From Dermacentor variabilis (taxonomy: Eukaryota > Arthropoda > Arachnida > Ixodida > Ixodidae): a stretch of DNA of 64,000 nucleotides. This document shows positions 1-12,167 of the stretch, piece after piece (positions within the stretch are counted from its first letter, which is position 1; the number at the start of each line of letters is the position of its first letter). The position numbers and the translations under genes are program-made. The stretch spans positions 1,860,001 through 1,924,000 of the forward strand of contig NW_027460401.1 in NCBI RefSeq assembly GCF_050947875.1, written 5' to 3'. The notes under the pieces are model-generated. The model saw only the letters and a list, made by a program, of their open reading frames with translations, did no database searches and was not told the origin of the DNA.

Positions 1-127
1 AAAGAAGCCATCTTGTCAATCAAGATCTTCACAGAAGACCACCAGGCGGTGCTCCCTTGTCCCAGCATCGCTACTTCTGTTGTCGAACAGTCTCGCCAGC
101 GGCGGCAGTGCTCGCGCACCAGATCAC

Positions 128-639
128 GCGTTCCTTGCTGGTTGTACAGGCAATCTGTCAAGCAAGATCATCTCAGAACACCACCCGGATTTGGCTAGAT
201 CAACTGCACTTGACATCAAAGAAGCCATCTTGTCAATCAAGAACTTCACAGAAGACCATCAGGCGGTGCTCGCTTGTCTTAGAATCGCTACTTCTGTTGT
301 CGACCAGTCTCGGCAGCGGCGGCAGCGCTCGCGCACCAGCTCACGCGTTCCTTTCTGGTTGTACAGGTTATCTTGTCAAGCAAGATCATCTCAGTACACC
401 ACCCGGATTTGACTAGATCAACTGCACCTGACATCAAAGAAGCCATCTTGTCAATCAAGATCTTCACAGAAGACCACCAGGCGGTGCTCGCTTGTCCCAG
501 CATCGCTACTTCTGTTGTCGACCAGTCTCGGCAGCGGCGGCAGTGCTCGCGCACCAGCTCATGCGTTCGTTTCTGGTTGCACAGGCTATCTTTCAAGCAA
601 GATCATCTCAGAACACCACCCGGATTTGGCTAGATCAAC
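128..639. repeat. Short block repeated 7180 bp downstream
   Basis: About 2.3 monomers match 7308-7819 closely (the CAATCTG, CAGTACACC-GACTAG and CTTTCAAG monomers occur in the same order). Bases 1-864 hold only satellite monomers. The match ends where 7820 carries the CAACTCACTT deletion and this copy does not. Confidence 0.75.
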
Positions 640-864
640 TGCACTTGACATCAAAGAAGCCATCTTGTCAATCAAGATCTTCACAGAAGACCAACAGGCG
701 GAGCTCGCTTGTCCCAGCATCGCCACTTCTGCTGTCGACCAGTCTCGGCAGCGGCGGCAGTGCTCGCGCACCAGCTCACGCGTTCCTTTCTGGTTGTACA
801 GGCTATCTGGTCAAGTAAGATCCTCTCAGAACACCACCCGGATTTGGCTAGATCAACTGCACTT

Positions 865-3692
865 GACATCAAAGAAGCCATCTTGTCAATCAAGATCTTC
901 ACAGAAGACCACCAGGCGGTGCTCGGTTGTCCCAGCATCGCTACTTCTGTTGTCGACCAGTCCCGGCAGCGGCGGCAGTGCTCGCGCACCAGCTCACGCG
1001 TTCCTTTCTGGTTGTACAGGCCATCTTGTCAAACCACCTCAGAACACCACCCGGATTTGGCTAGATCAACTGCACTTGGCATCAAAGAAGCCATCTTGTC
1101 AATCAAGATCTTCACAGAAGACCACCAGGCGGTGCTCCCTTGTCCCAGCATCGCTACTTCTGTTGTCGACCAGTCTCGGCAGCGGCGGCAGTGCTCGCTC
1201 ACCAGCGCACGCGTTCCTTTCTGGTTGTACAGGCTATCTTGTCAAGCAAGATCATCTCAGGACACAACCCGGATTTGGCTAGATCAACTGCACTTGACAT
1301 CAAAGAAGCCATCTTGTCAATCAAGATCTTCACAGAAGACCACCAGGCGGTGCACCCTTGTCCCAGCATCGCTACTTCTGTTGTCGACCAGTCCCGGCAG
1401 CGGCGGCAGTGCTCGCGCACCAGCTCACTCGTTCCTTTCTGGTTGTACAGGCTATCTTGTCAAGCAAGATCATCTCAGGACACCACCCGGATTTGGCTAG
1501 ATCAACTGCACTTGACATCAAAGAAGCCATCTTGTCAATCAAGATCTTCACAGAAGACCACCAAGCGGTTCTCGCTTGTCCCAGCATCGCTACTTCTGTT
1601 GTCGACCAGTCCCAACAGCGGCGGCAGTGCTCGCGCACCAGCTCACGCGTTCCTTTCTGGTTGTACAGGCCATCTTGTCAAGCAAGATCACCTCAGAACA
1701 CCACCCGGATTTGGCTAGATCAACTGCACTTGGCATCAAAGAAGCCATCTTGTCAATCAAGATCTTCACAGAAGACCACCAGGCGGTTCTCGCTTGTCCC
1801 AGCATCGCTACTTCTGTTGTCGAGCAGTCCCGGCAGCGGCGGCAGTGCTCGCGCACCAGCTCACGCGTTCCTTTCTGGTTGTACAGGCCATCTTGTCAAG
1901 CAAGATCGCCTCAGAACACCACCCGGATTTGGCTAGATCAACTGCACTTGGCATCAAAGAAGCCATCTTGTCAATCAAGATCTTCACAGAAGACCACCAG
2001 GCGGTGCACCCTTGTCCCAGCATCGCTACTTCTGTTGTCGACCAGTCCCGGCAGCGGCGGCAGTGCTCGCGCACCAGCTCACTCGTTCCTTTCTGGTTGT
2101 ACAGGCTATCTTGTCAAGCAAGATCATCTCAGGACACCACCCGGATTTGGCTAGATCAACTGCACTTGACATCAAAGAAGCCATCTTGTCAATCAAGATC
2201 TTCACAGAAGACCACCAGGCGGTTCTCGCTTATCCCAGCATCGCTACTTCTGTTGTCGACCAGTCTAGGCAGCGGCGGCAGTGCTCGCGCACCAGCTCAC
2301 GCGTTCCTTTCTGGTTGTACAGGCTATCTTGTCAAGCAAGATCATCTCAGAACACCACCCGGATTTGGCTAGATCAACTCACTTGACATCAAAGAAGCCA
2401 TCTTGTCAATCAAGATCTTCACAGAAGACCACCAGGCGGTGCTCGCTTGTCCCAGCATCGCTAGTTCTGTTGTCGACCAGTCTCGGCAGCGGCGGCAGTG
2501 CTCGCACACCAGCTCACGCGTTGCTTTCTGGTTGTACAGGCTATCTTGTCAAGCAAGATCATCTCAGAACACCACCCGGATTTGGCTAGATCAACTGCAC
2601 TTGACATCAAAGAAGCCATCTTGTCAATCAAGATCTACACAGAAGACCACCAGGCGGTGCTCGCTTGTCCCAGCATCGCTACTTCTGTTGTCGACCAGTC
2701 CCGGCAGCGGCGGCAGTGCTCGCGCACCAGCTCACACGTTCCTTTCTGGTTGTACAGGCTATCTTGTCAAGCAAGATCACCTCAGAACACCACCCGGATT
2801 TGGCTAGATCAACTGCACTTGACATCAAAGAAGCCATCTTGTCAATCAAGATCTTCACAGAAGACCACCAGGCGGTGCACCCTTGTCCCAGCATCGCTAC
2901 TTCTGTTGTCGACCAGTCCCGGCAGCGTCGGCAGTGCTCGCGCACCAGCTCACTCGTTCCTTTCTGGTTGTACAGGCTATCTTGTCAAGCAAGATCATCT
3001 CAGGACACCACTCAGATTTGGCTAGATCAACTGCACTTGACATCAAAGAAGCCATCTTGTCAATCAAGATCTTCACAGAAGACCACCAGGCGGTTCTCGC
3101 TTGTCCCAGCATCGCTACTTCTGTTGTCGACCAGTCCCGACAGCGGCGGCAGTGCTCGCGCACCAGCTCACGCGTTCCTTTCTGGTTGTACAGGCCATCT
3201 TGTCAAGCAAGATCACCTCAGAACACCACCCGGATTTGGCTAGATCAACTGCACTTGGCATCAAAGAAGCCATCTTGTCAATCAAGATCTTCACAGAAGA
3301 CCACCAGGCGGATCTCGCTTGTCCCAGCATCGCTACTTCTGTTCTCGAGCAGTCCCGGCAGCGGCGGCAGTGCTCGCGCACCAGCTCACGCGTTCCTTTC
3401 TGGTTGTACAGGCCATCTTGTCAAGCAAGATCACCTCAGAACACCACCCGGATTTGGCTAGATCAACTGCACTTGGCATCAAAGAAGCCATCTTGTCAAT
3501 CAAGATCTTCACAGAAGACCACCAGGCGGTGCACCCTTGTCCCAGCATCGCTACTTCTGTTGTCGACCAGTCCCGGCAGCGGCGGCAGTGCTCGCGCACC
3601 AGCTCACTCGTTCCTTTCTGGTTGTACAGGCTATCTTGTCAAGCAAGATCATCTCAGGACACCACCCGGATTTGGCTAGATCAACTGCACTC
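865..3692. repeat. 13-monomer tandem duplication (2828 bp), copy 1
   Basis: Bases 865-3748 match 3693-6576, and I saw no difference in the parts I compared. The mismatch at 864 (T) against 3692 (C) and at 3749 (G) against 6577 (T) bounds the match. The block has eleven 218-bp monomers, one 213 and one 217, which gives 2828. Rare shared variants include ACCAAGCGG (near 1561 and 4389), TGCTCGGTTG (921 and 3749), CACTCAGATT and GTTCTCGAGCAG. Confidence 0.93.
2372..2588 (+). repeat. 217-bp monomer class with CAACTCACTT (1-bp deletion near consensus 9), representative of 16
   Basis: One G is missing at CAACTGCACTT. I counted 16 cases, near 2378, 5205, 7817, 9560, 12609, 14351, 17401, 20442, 23703, 26094, 44128, 49130, 51088, 53269, 58047 and 58264. 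The class is absent between about 26.1 and 44.1 kb. The 44128, 49130 and 51088 copies also carry CAGCTC, and the 53269 and 58264 copies CAATTG. The following monomer is often of the GTCAAGGAAGATTACC type. Confidence 0.9.
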
Positions 3693-6520
3693 GACATCAA
3701 AGAAGCCATCTTGTCAATCAAGATCTTCACAGAAGACCACCAGGCGGTGCTCGGTTGTCCCAGCATCGCTACTTCTGTTGTCGACCAGTCCCGGCAGCGG
3801 CGGCAGTGCTCGCGCACCAGCTCACGCGTTCCTTTCTGGTTGTACAGGCCATCTTGTCAAACCACCTCAGAACACCACCCGGATTTGGCTAGATCAACTG
3901 CACTTGGCATCAAAGAAGCCATCTTGTCAATCAAGATCTTCACAGAAGACCACCAGGCGGTGCTCCCTTGTCCCAGCATCGCTACTTCTGTTGTCGACCA
4001 GTCTCGGCAGCGGCGGCAGTGCTCGCTCACCAGCGCACGCGTTCCTTTCTGGTTGTACAGGCTATCTTGTCAAGCAAGATCATCTCAGGACACAACCCGG
4101 ATTTGGCTAGATCAACTGCACTTGACATCAAAGAAGCCATCTTGTCAATCAAGATCTTCACAGAAGACCACCAGGCGGTGCACCCTTGTCCCAGCATCGC
4201 TACTTCTGTTGTCGACCAGTCCCGGCAGCGGCGGCAGTGCTCGCGCACCAGCTCACTCGTTCCTTTCTGGTTGTACAGGCTATCTTGTCAAGCAAGATCA
4301 TCTCAGGACACCACCCGGATTTGGCTAGATCAACTGCACTTGACATCAAAGAAGCCATCTTGTCAATCAAGATCTTCACAGAAGACCACCAAGCGGTTCT
4401 CGCTTGTCCCAGCATCGCTACTTCTGTTGTCGACCAGTCCCAACAGCGGCGGCAGTGCTCGCGCACCAGCTCACGCGTTCCTTTCTGGTTGTACAGGCCA
4501 TCTTGTCAAGCAAGATCACCTCAGAACACCACCCGGATTTGGCTAGATCAACTGCACTTGGCATCAAAGAAGCCATCTTGTCAATCAAGATCTTCACAGA
4601 AGACCACCAGGCGGTTCTCGCTTGTCCCAGCATCGCTACTTCTGTTGTCGAGCAGTCCCGGCAGCGGCGGCAGTGCTCGCGCACCAGCTCACGCGTTCCT
4701 TTCTGGTTGTACAGGCCATCTTGTCAAGCAAGATCGCCTCAGAACACCACCCGGATTTGGCTAGATCAACTGCACTTGGCATCAAAGAAGCCATCTTGTC
4801 AATCAAGATCTTCACAGAAGACCACCAGGCGGTGCACCCTTGTCCCAGCATCGCTACTTCTGTTGTCGACCAGTCCCGGCAGCGGCGGCAGTGCTCGCGC
4901 ACCAGCTCACTCGTTCCTTTCTGGTTGTACAGGCTATCTTGTCAAGCAAGATCATCTCAGGACACCACCCGGATTTGGCTAGATCAACTGCACTTGACAT
5001 CAAAGAAGCCATCTTGTCAATCAAGATCTTCACAGAAGACCACCAGGCGGTTCTCGCTTATCCCAGCATCGCTACTTCTGTTGTCGACCAGTCTAGGCAG
5101 CGGCGGCAGTGCTCGCGCACCAGCTCACGCGTTCCTTTCTGGTTGTACAGGCTATCTTGTCAAGCAAGATCATCTCAGAACACCACCCGGATTTGGCTAG
5201 ATCAACTCACTTGACATCAAAGAAGCCATCTTGTCAATCAAGATCTTCACAGAAGACCACCAGGCGGTGCTCGCTTGTCCCAGCATCGCTAGTTCTGTTG
5301 TCGACCAGTCTCGGCAGCGGCGGCAGTGCTCGCACACCAGCTCACGCGTTGCTTTCTGGTTGTACAGGCTATCTTGTCAAGCAAGATCATCTCAGAACAC
5401 CACCCGGATTTGGCTAGATCAACTGCACTTGACATCAAAGAAGCCATCTTGTCAATCAAGATCTACACAGAAGACCACCAGGCGGTGCTCGCTTGTCCCA
5501 GCATCGCTACTTCTGTTGTCGACCAGTCCCGGCAGCGGCGGCAGTGCTCGCGCACCAGCTCACACGTTCCTTTCTGGTTGTACAGGCTATCTTGTCAAGC
5601 AAGATCACCTCAGAACACCACCCGGATTTGGCTAGATCAACTGCACTTGACATCAAAGAAGCCATCTTGTCAATCAAGATCTTCACAGAAGACCACCAGG
5701 CGGTGCACCCTTGTCCCAGCATCGCTACTTCTGTTGTCGACCAGTCCCGGCAGCGTCGGCAGTGCTCGCGCACCAGCTCACTCGTTCCTTTCTGGTTGTA
5801 CAGGCTATCTTGTCAAGCAAGATCATCTCAGGACACCACTCAGATTTGGCTAGATCAACTGCACTTGACATCAAAGAAGCCATCTTGTCAATCAAGATCT
5901 TCACAGAAGACCACCAGGCGGTTCTCGCTTGTCCCAGCATCGCTACTTCTGTTGTCGACCAGTCCCGACAGCGGCGGCAGTGCTCGCGCACCAGCTCACG
6001 CGTTCCTTTCTGGTTGTACAGGCCATCTTGTCAAGCAAGATCACCTCAGAACACCACCCGGATTTGGCTAGATCAACTGCACTTGGCATCAAAGAAGCCA
6101 TCTTGTCAATCAAGATCTTCACAGAAGACCACCAGGCGGATCTCGCTTGTCCCAGCATCGCTACTTCTGTTCTCGAGCAGTCCCGGCAGCGGCGGCAGTG
6201 CTCGCGCACCAGCTCACGCGTTCCTTTCTGGTTGTACAGGCCATCTTGTCAAGCAAGATCACCTCAGAACACCACCCGGATTTGGCTAGATCAACTGCAC
6301 TTGGCATCAAAGAAGCCATCTTGTCAATCAAGATCTTCACAGAAGACCACCAGGCGGTGCACCCTTGTCCCAGCATCGCTACTTCTGTTGTCGACCAGTC
6401 CCGGCAGCGGCGGCAGTGCTCGCGCACCAGCTCACTCGTTCCTTTCTGGTTGTACAGGCTATCTTGTCAAGCAAGATCATCTCAGGACACCACCCGGATT
6501 TGGCTAGATCAACTGCACTC
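3693..6520. repeat. 13-monomer tandem duplication (2828 bp), copy 2
   Basis: This is a direct tandem copy of the preceding block; the match runs on to 6576. The absence of visible differences suggests a recent event. Its core, about 4186-6570, recurs near 8541 and 13332, so that core exists four times between 1.3 and 15.8 kb. Confidence 0.93.
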
Positions 6521-9500
6521 GACATCAAAGAAGCCATCTTGTCAATCAAGATCTTCACAGAAGACCACCAGGCGGTTCTCGCTTGTCCCAGCATCGCTAC
6601 TTCTGTTGTCGACCAGTCCCGGCAGCGGCGGCAGTGCTCGCGCACCAGCTCACGCGTTCCTTTCTGGTTGTATAGGCCATCTTGTCAAGCTAGATCACCT
6701 CAGAACACCACCCGGATTTGGCTAGATCAACTGCACTTGGCATCAAAGAAGCCATCTTGTCAATCAAGATCTTCACAGAAGACCACCAGGCGGTGCTCCC
6801 TTGTCCCAGCATCGCTACTTCTGTTGTCGAATAGTCTCGCCAGCGGCGGCAGTGCTCGCGCACCAGATCACGCGTTACTTTCTGGTTGTACAGGCTATCT
6901 TGTCAAGCAAGATCACCTCAGAACACCACCCGGATTTGGCTAGATCAGCTGCACTTGGCATCAAAGAAGCCATCTTGTCAATCAAGATCTTCACAGAAGA
7001 CCACCAGGCGGTGCTCCCTTGTCCCAGCATCGCTACTTCTGTTGTCGACCAGTCCCGGCAGCGGCGGCAGTGCTCGCGCACCAGCTCACGCGTTCCATTC
7101 TGGTTGTACAGGCTATCTTGTCAAGCAAGATCATCTCAGGACACCACCCGGATTTGGCTAAATCAAGTGCACTTGACATCAAAGAAGCCATCTTGCCAAT
7201 CAAGATATTCACAGAAGACCACCAGGCGGTGCTCGCTTGTCCCAGCATCGCTACTTCTGTTGTCGACCAGTCCCTGCAGCGGCGGCAGTGCTCGCGCACC
7301 AGCTCACGCGTTCCTTGCTGGTTGTACAGGCAATCTGTCAAGCAAGATCATCTCAGAACACCACCCGGATTTGGCTAGATCAACTGCACTTGACATCAAA
7401 GAAGCCATCTTGTCAATCAAGATCTTCACAGAAGACCATCAGGCGGTGCTCGCTTGTCGTAGAATCGCTACTTCTGTTGTCGACCAGTCTCGGCAGCGGC
7501 GGCAGCGCTCGCGCACCAGCTTACGCGTTCCTTTCTGGTTGTACAGGTTATCTTGTCAAGCAAGATCATCTCAGTACACCACCCGGATTTGACTAGATCA
7601 ACTGCACCTGACATCAAAGAAGCCATCTTGTCAATCAAGATCTTCACAGAAGACCACCAGGCGGTGCTCGCTTGTCCCAGCATCGCTACTTCTGTTGTCG
7701 ACCAGTCTCGGCAGCGGCGGCAGTGCTCGCGCACCAGCTCATGCGTTCGTTTCTGGTTGCACAGGCTATCTTTCAAGCAAGATCATCTCAGAACACCACC
7801 CGGATTTGGCTAGATCAACTCACTTGACATCAAAGAAGCCATCTTGTCAATCAAGATTTTCACAGAAGACCACCAGGCGGTTCTCGCTTGTCCCAGCATC
7901 GCTACTTCTGTTGTCGACCAGTCCCGGCAGCGGCGGCAGTGCTCGCGCACCAGCTCACGCGTTCCTTTCTGGTTGTACAGGCTATCTTGTCAAGGAAGAT
8001 TACCTCAGAACACCACCCGGATTTGGCTAAATCAACTGCACTTGGCATCAAAGAAGCCATCTTGTCAATCAAGATCTTCACAGAAGACCACCAGGCGTTG
8101 CTCCCTTGTCCCAGCATCGCTACTTCTGTTGTCGACCAGTCCCGGCAGCGGCGGCAGTGCTCGCGCACCAGCTCACGCGTTCCATTCTGGTTGTACAGGC
8201 TATCTTGTCAAGCAAGATCATCTCAGGACACCACCCGGATTTGGCTAAATCAAGTGCACTTGACATCAAAGAAGCCATCTTGCCAATCAAGATCTTCACA
8301 GAAGACCACCAGGCGGTGCTCGCTTGTCCCAGCATCGCTACTTCTGTTGTCGACCAGTCCCGGCAGCGGCGGCAGTGCTCGTGCACCAGCTCACGCGTTC
8401 CTTGCTGGTTGTACAGGCAATCTGCCGAGCAAGATCATCTCAGAACACCACCCGGATTTGGCTAGATCAACTGCACTTGACATCAAAGAAGCCATCTTGT
8501 CAATCAAGATCTTCACAGAAGACCACCAGGCGGTGCTCGCTTGTCGCGGAATCGCTACTTCTGTTGTCGACCAGTCCCGGCAGCGGCGGCAGTGCTCGCG
8601 CACCAGCTCACTCGTTCCTTTCTGGTTGTACAGGCTATCTTGTCAAGCAAGATCATCTCAGGACACCACCCGGATTTGGCTAGATCAACTGCACTTGACA
8701 TCAAAGAAGCCATCTTGTCAATCAAGATCTTCACAGAAGACCACCAGGCGGTTCTCGCTTGTCCCAGCATCGCTACTTCTGTTGTCGACCAGTCCCAACA
8801 GCGGCGGCAGTGCTCGCGCACCAGCTCACGCGTTCCTTTCTGGTTGTACAGGCCATCTTGTCAAGCAAGATCACCTCAGAACACCACCCGGATTGGGCTA
8901 GATCAACTGCACTTGGCATCAAAGAAGCCATCTTGTCAATCAAGATCTTCACAGAAGACCACCAGGCGGTTCTCGCTTGTCCCAGCATCGCTACTTCTGT
9001 TGTCGAGCAGTCCCGGCAGCGGCGGCAGTGCTCGCGCACCAGCTCACGCGTTCCTTTCTGGTTGTACAGGCCATCTTGTCAAGCAAGATCGCCTCAGAAC
9101 ACCACCCGGATTTGGCTAGATCAACTGCACTTGGCATCAAAGAAGCCATCTTGTCAATCAAGATCTTCACAGAAGACCACCAGGCGGTGCACCCTTGTCC
9201 CAGCATCGCTACTTCTGTTGTCGACCAGTCCCGGCAGCGGCGGCAGTGCTCGCGCACCAGCTCACTCGTTCCTTTCTGGTTGTACAGGCTATCTTGTCAA
9301 GCAAGATCATCTCAGGACACCACCCGGATTTGGCTAGATCAACTGCACTTGACATCAAAGAAGCCATCTTGTCAATCAAGATCTTCACAGAAGACCACCA
9401 GGCGGTTCTCGCTTATCCCAGCATCGCTACTTCTGTTGTCGACCAGTCTAGGCAGCGGCGGCAGTGCTCGCGCACCAGCTCACGCGTTCCTTTCTGGTTG

Positions 9501-11515
9501 TACAGGCTATCTTGTCAAGCAAGATCATCTCAGAACACCACCCGGATTTGGCTAGATCAACTCACTTGACATCAAAGAAGCCATCTTGTCAATCAAGATC
9601 TTCACAGAAGACCACCAGGCGGTGCTCGCTTGTCCCAGCATCGCTAGTTCTGTTGTCGACCAGTCTCGGCAGCGGCGGCAGTGCTCGCACACCAGCTCAC
9701 GCGTTGCTTTCTGGTTGTACAGGCTATCTTGTCAAGCAAGATCATCTCAGAACACCACCCGGATTTGGCTAGATCAACTGCACTTGACATCAAAGAAGCC
9801 ATCTTGTCAATCAAGATCTACACAGAAGACCACCAGGCGGTGCTCGCTTGTCCCAGCATCGCTACTTCTGTTGTCGACCAGTCCCGGCAGCGGCGGCAGT
9901 ACTCGCGCACCAGCTCACACGTTCCTTTCTGGTTGTACAGGCTATCTTGTCAAGCAAGATCACCTCAGAACACCACCCGGATTTGGCTAGATCAACTGCA
10001 CTTGACATCAAAGAAGCCATCTTGTCAATCAAGATCTTCACAGAAGACCACCAGGCGGTGCACCCTTGTCCCAGCATCGCTACTTCTGTTGTCGACCAGT
10101 CCCGGCAGCGTCGGCAGTGCTCGCGCACCAGCTCACTCGTTCCTTTCTGGTTGTACAGGCTATCTTGTCAAGCAAGATCATCTCAGGACACCACCCAGAT
10201 TTGGCTAGATCAACTGCACTTGACATCAAAGAAGCCATCTTGTCAATCAAGATCTTCACAGAAGACCACCAGGCGGTTCTCGCTTGTCCCAGCATCGCTA
10301 CTTCTGTTGTCGACCAGTCCCGACAGCGGCGGCAGTGCTCGCGCACCAGCTCACGCGTTCCTTTCTGGTTGTACAGGCCATCTTGTCAAGCAAGATCACC
10401 TCAGAACACCACCCGGATTTGGCTAGATCAACTGCACTTGGCATCAAAGAAGCCATCTTGTCAATCAAGATCTTCACAGAAGACCACCAGGCGGATCTCG
10501 CTTGTCCCAGCATCGCTACTTCTGTTGTCGAGCAGTCCCGGCAGCGGCGGCAGTGCTCGCGCACCAGCTCACGCGTTCCTTTCTGGTTGTACAGGCCATC
10601 TTGTCAAGCAAGATCACCTCAGAACACCACCCGGATTTGGCTAGATCAACTGCACTTGGCATCAAAGAAGCCATCTTGTCAATCAAGATCTTCACAGAAG
10701 ACCACCAGGCGGTGCACCCTTGTCCCAGCATCGCTACTTCTGTTGTCGACCAGTCCCGGCAGCGGCGGCAGTGCTCGCGCACCAGCTCACTCGTTCCTTT
10801 CTGGTTGTACAGGCTATCTTGTCAAGCAAGATCATCTCAGGACACCACCCGGATTTGGCTAGATCAACTGCACTCGACATCAAAGAAGCCATCTTGTCAA
10901 TCAAGATCTTCACAGAAGACCACCAGGCGGTTCTCGCTTGTCCCAGCATCGCTACTTCTGTTGTCGACCAGTCCCGGCAGCGGCGGCAGTGATCGCGCAC
11001 CAGCTCACGCGTTCCTTTCTGGTTGTATAGGCCATCTTGTCAAGCTAGATCACCTCAGAACACCACCCGGATTTGGCTAGATCAACTGCACTTGACATCA
11101 AAGAAGCCATCTTGTCAATCAAGATCTTCACAGAAGACCACCAGGCGGTGCTCGCTTGTCGCGGAATCGCTACTTCTGTTGTCGACTAGTCTCGGCAGTG
11201 GCGGCAGTGCTCGCGCACCAGCTCACGCGTTCCTTTCTGGTTGTACAGGCTATCTTGTCAAGCAAGATCATCTCAGAACACCACCCGGATTTGGCTAGAT
11301 CAGCTGCACTTGGCATCAAAGAAGCCATCTTGTCAATCAAGATCTTCACACAAGACCACCAGGCGGTGCTCCCTTGTCCCAGCATCGCTACTTCTGTTGT
11401 CGACCAGTCCCGGCAGCGGCGGCAGTGCTCGCGCACCAGCTCACGCGTTCCATTCTGGTTGTACAGGCTATCTTGTCAAGCAAGATCATCTCAGGACACC
11501 ACCCGGATTTGGCTA

Positions 11516-11732
11516 AATCAAGTGCACTTGACATCAAAGAAGCCATCTTGCCAATCAAGATATTCACAGAAGACCACCAGGCGGTGCTCGCTTGTCCCAG
11601 CATCGCTACTTCTGTTGTCGACCAGTCCCTGCAGCGGCGGCAGTGCTCGCGCACCAGCTCACACGTTCCTTGCTGGTTGTACAGGCAATCTGTCAAGCAA
11701 GATCATCTCAGAACACCACCCGGATTTGGCTA
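11516..11732 (+). repeat. 217-bp monomer class with GGCAATCTG (1-bp deletion), representative of 21
   Basis: GGCTATCTTG has become GGCAATCTG, a 1-bp loss in the left arm of inverted repeat b, usually with CCTTGCTGG upstream. There are two subtypes, CAATCTGTCAAGC and CAATCTGCCGAGC. I counted 21: near 151, 7330, 8408, 11690, 13209, 16476, 18000, 18867, 19081, 21052, 22779, 24302, 26258, 41270, 46261, 53868, 54087, 56473, 58863, 59080 and 62989. None lies between about 26.3 and 41.2 kb. Confidence 0.9.
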
Positions 11733-11950
11733 GATCAACTGCACTTGACATCAAAGAAGCCATCTTGTCAATCAAGATCTTCACAGAAGACCATCAGGCG
11801 GTGCTCGCTTGTCGTAGAATCGCTACTTCTGTTGTCGACCAGTCTCGGCAGCGGCGGCAGCGCTCGCGCACCAGCTTACGCGTTCCTTTCTGGTTGTACA
11901 GGTTATCTTGTCAAGCAAGATCATCTCAGTACACCACCCGGATTTGACTA

Positions 11951-12167
11951 GATCAACTGCACCTGACATCAAAGAAGCCATCTTGTCAATCAAGATCTTC
12001 ACAGAAGACCACCAGGCGGTGCTCGCTTGTCCCAGCATCGCTACTTCTGTTGTCGACCAGTCTCGGCAGCGGCGGCAGTGCTCGCGCACCAGCTCATGCG
12101 TTCGTTTCTGGTTGCACAGGCTATCTTTCAAGCAAGATCATCTCAGAACACCACCCGGATTTGGCTA
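11951..12167 (+). repeat. 217-bp monomer class with GGCTATCTTTCAAGC (1-bp deletion), representative of 14
   Basis: A G is lost from CTTGTC in the left arm and loop of inverted repeat b. The class also carries GCGTTCGTTTCTGGTTGC upstream and is usually preceded by CCTGACATC. Fourteen cases lie near 590, 7770, 12126, 16918, 19959, 23220, 28658, 41708, 45177, 46702, 50170, 52130, 54525 and 59522. It is absent between about 28.7 and 41.6 kb. The copies near 41.7 and 46.7 kb share GTTGCGCAGG, which ties them to one duplication. Confidence 0.9.

Noticed and set aside
288..596. Minus-strand frames of 61-102 codons
   Set aside because: All three minus frames of the monomer contain stops, the frames start mostly at GTG, and their length simply follows the 217- or 218-bp monomer.
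7888..8901. 337-codon and many 192- or 263-codon + strand frames as tandem paralogous genes
   Set aside because: They overlap each other at 218-bp steps in all frames and all end at the same TAG/TAA of the monomer. The consensus has no ATG on this strand, so they are artefacts of the repeat.
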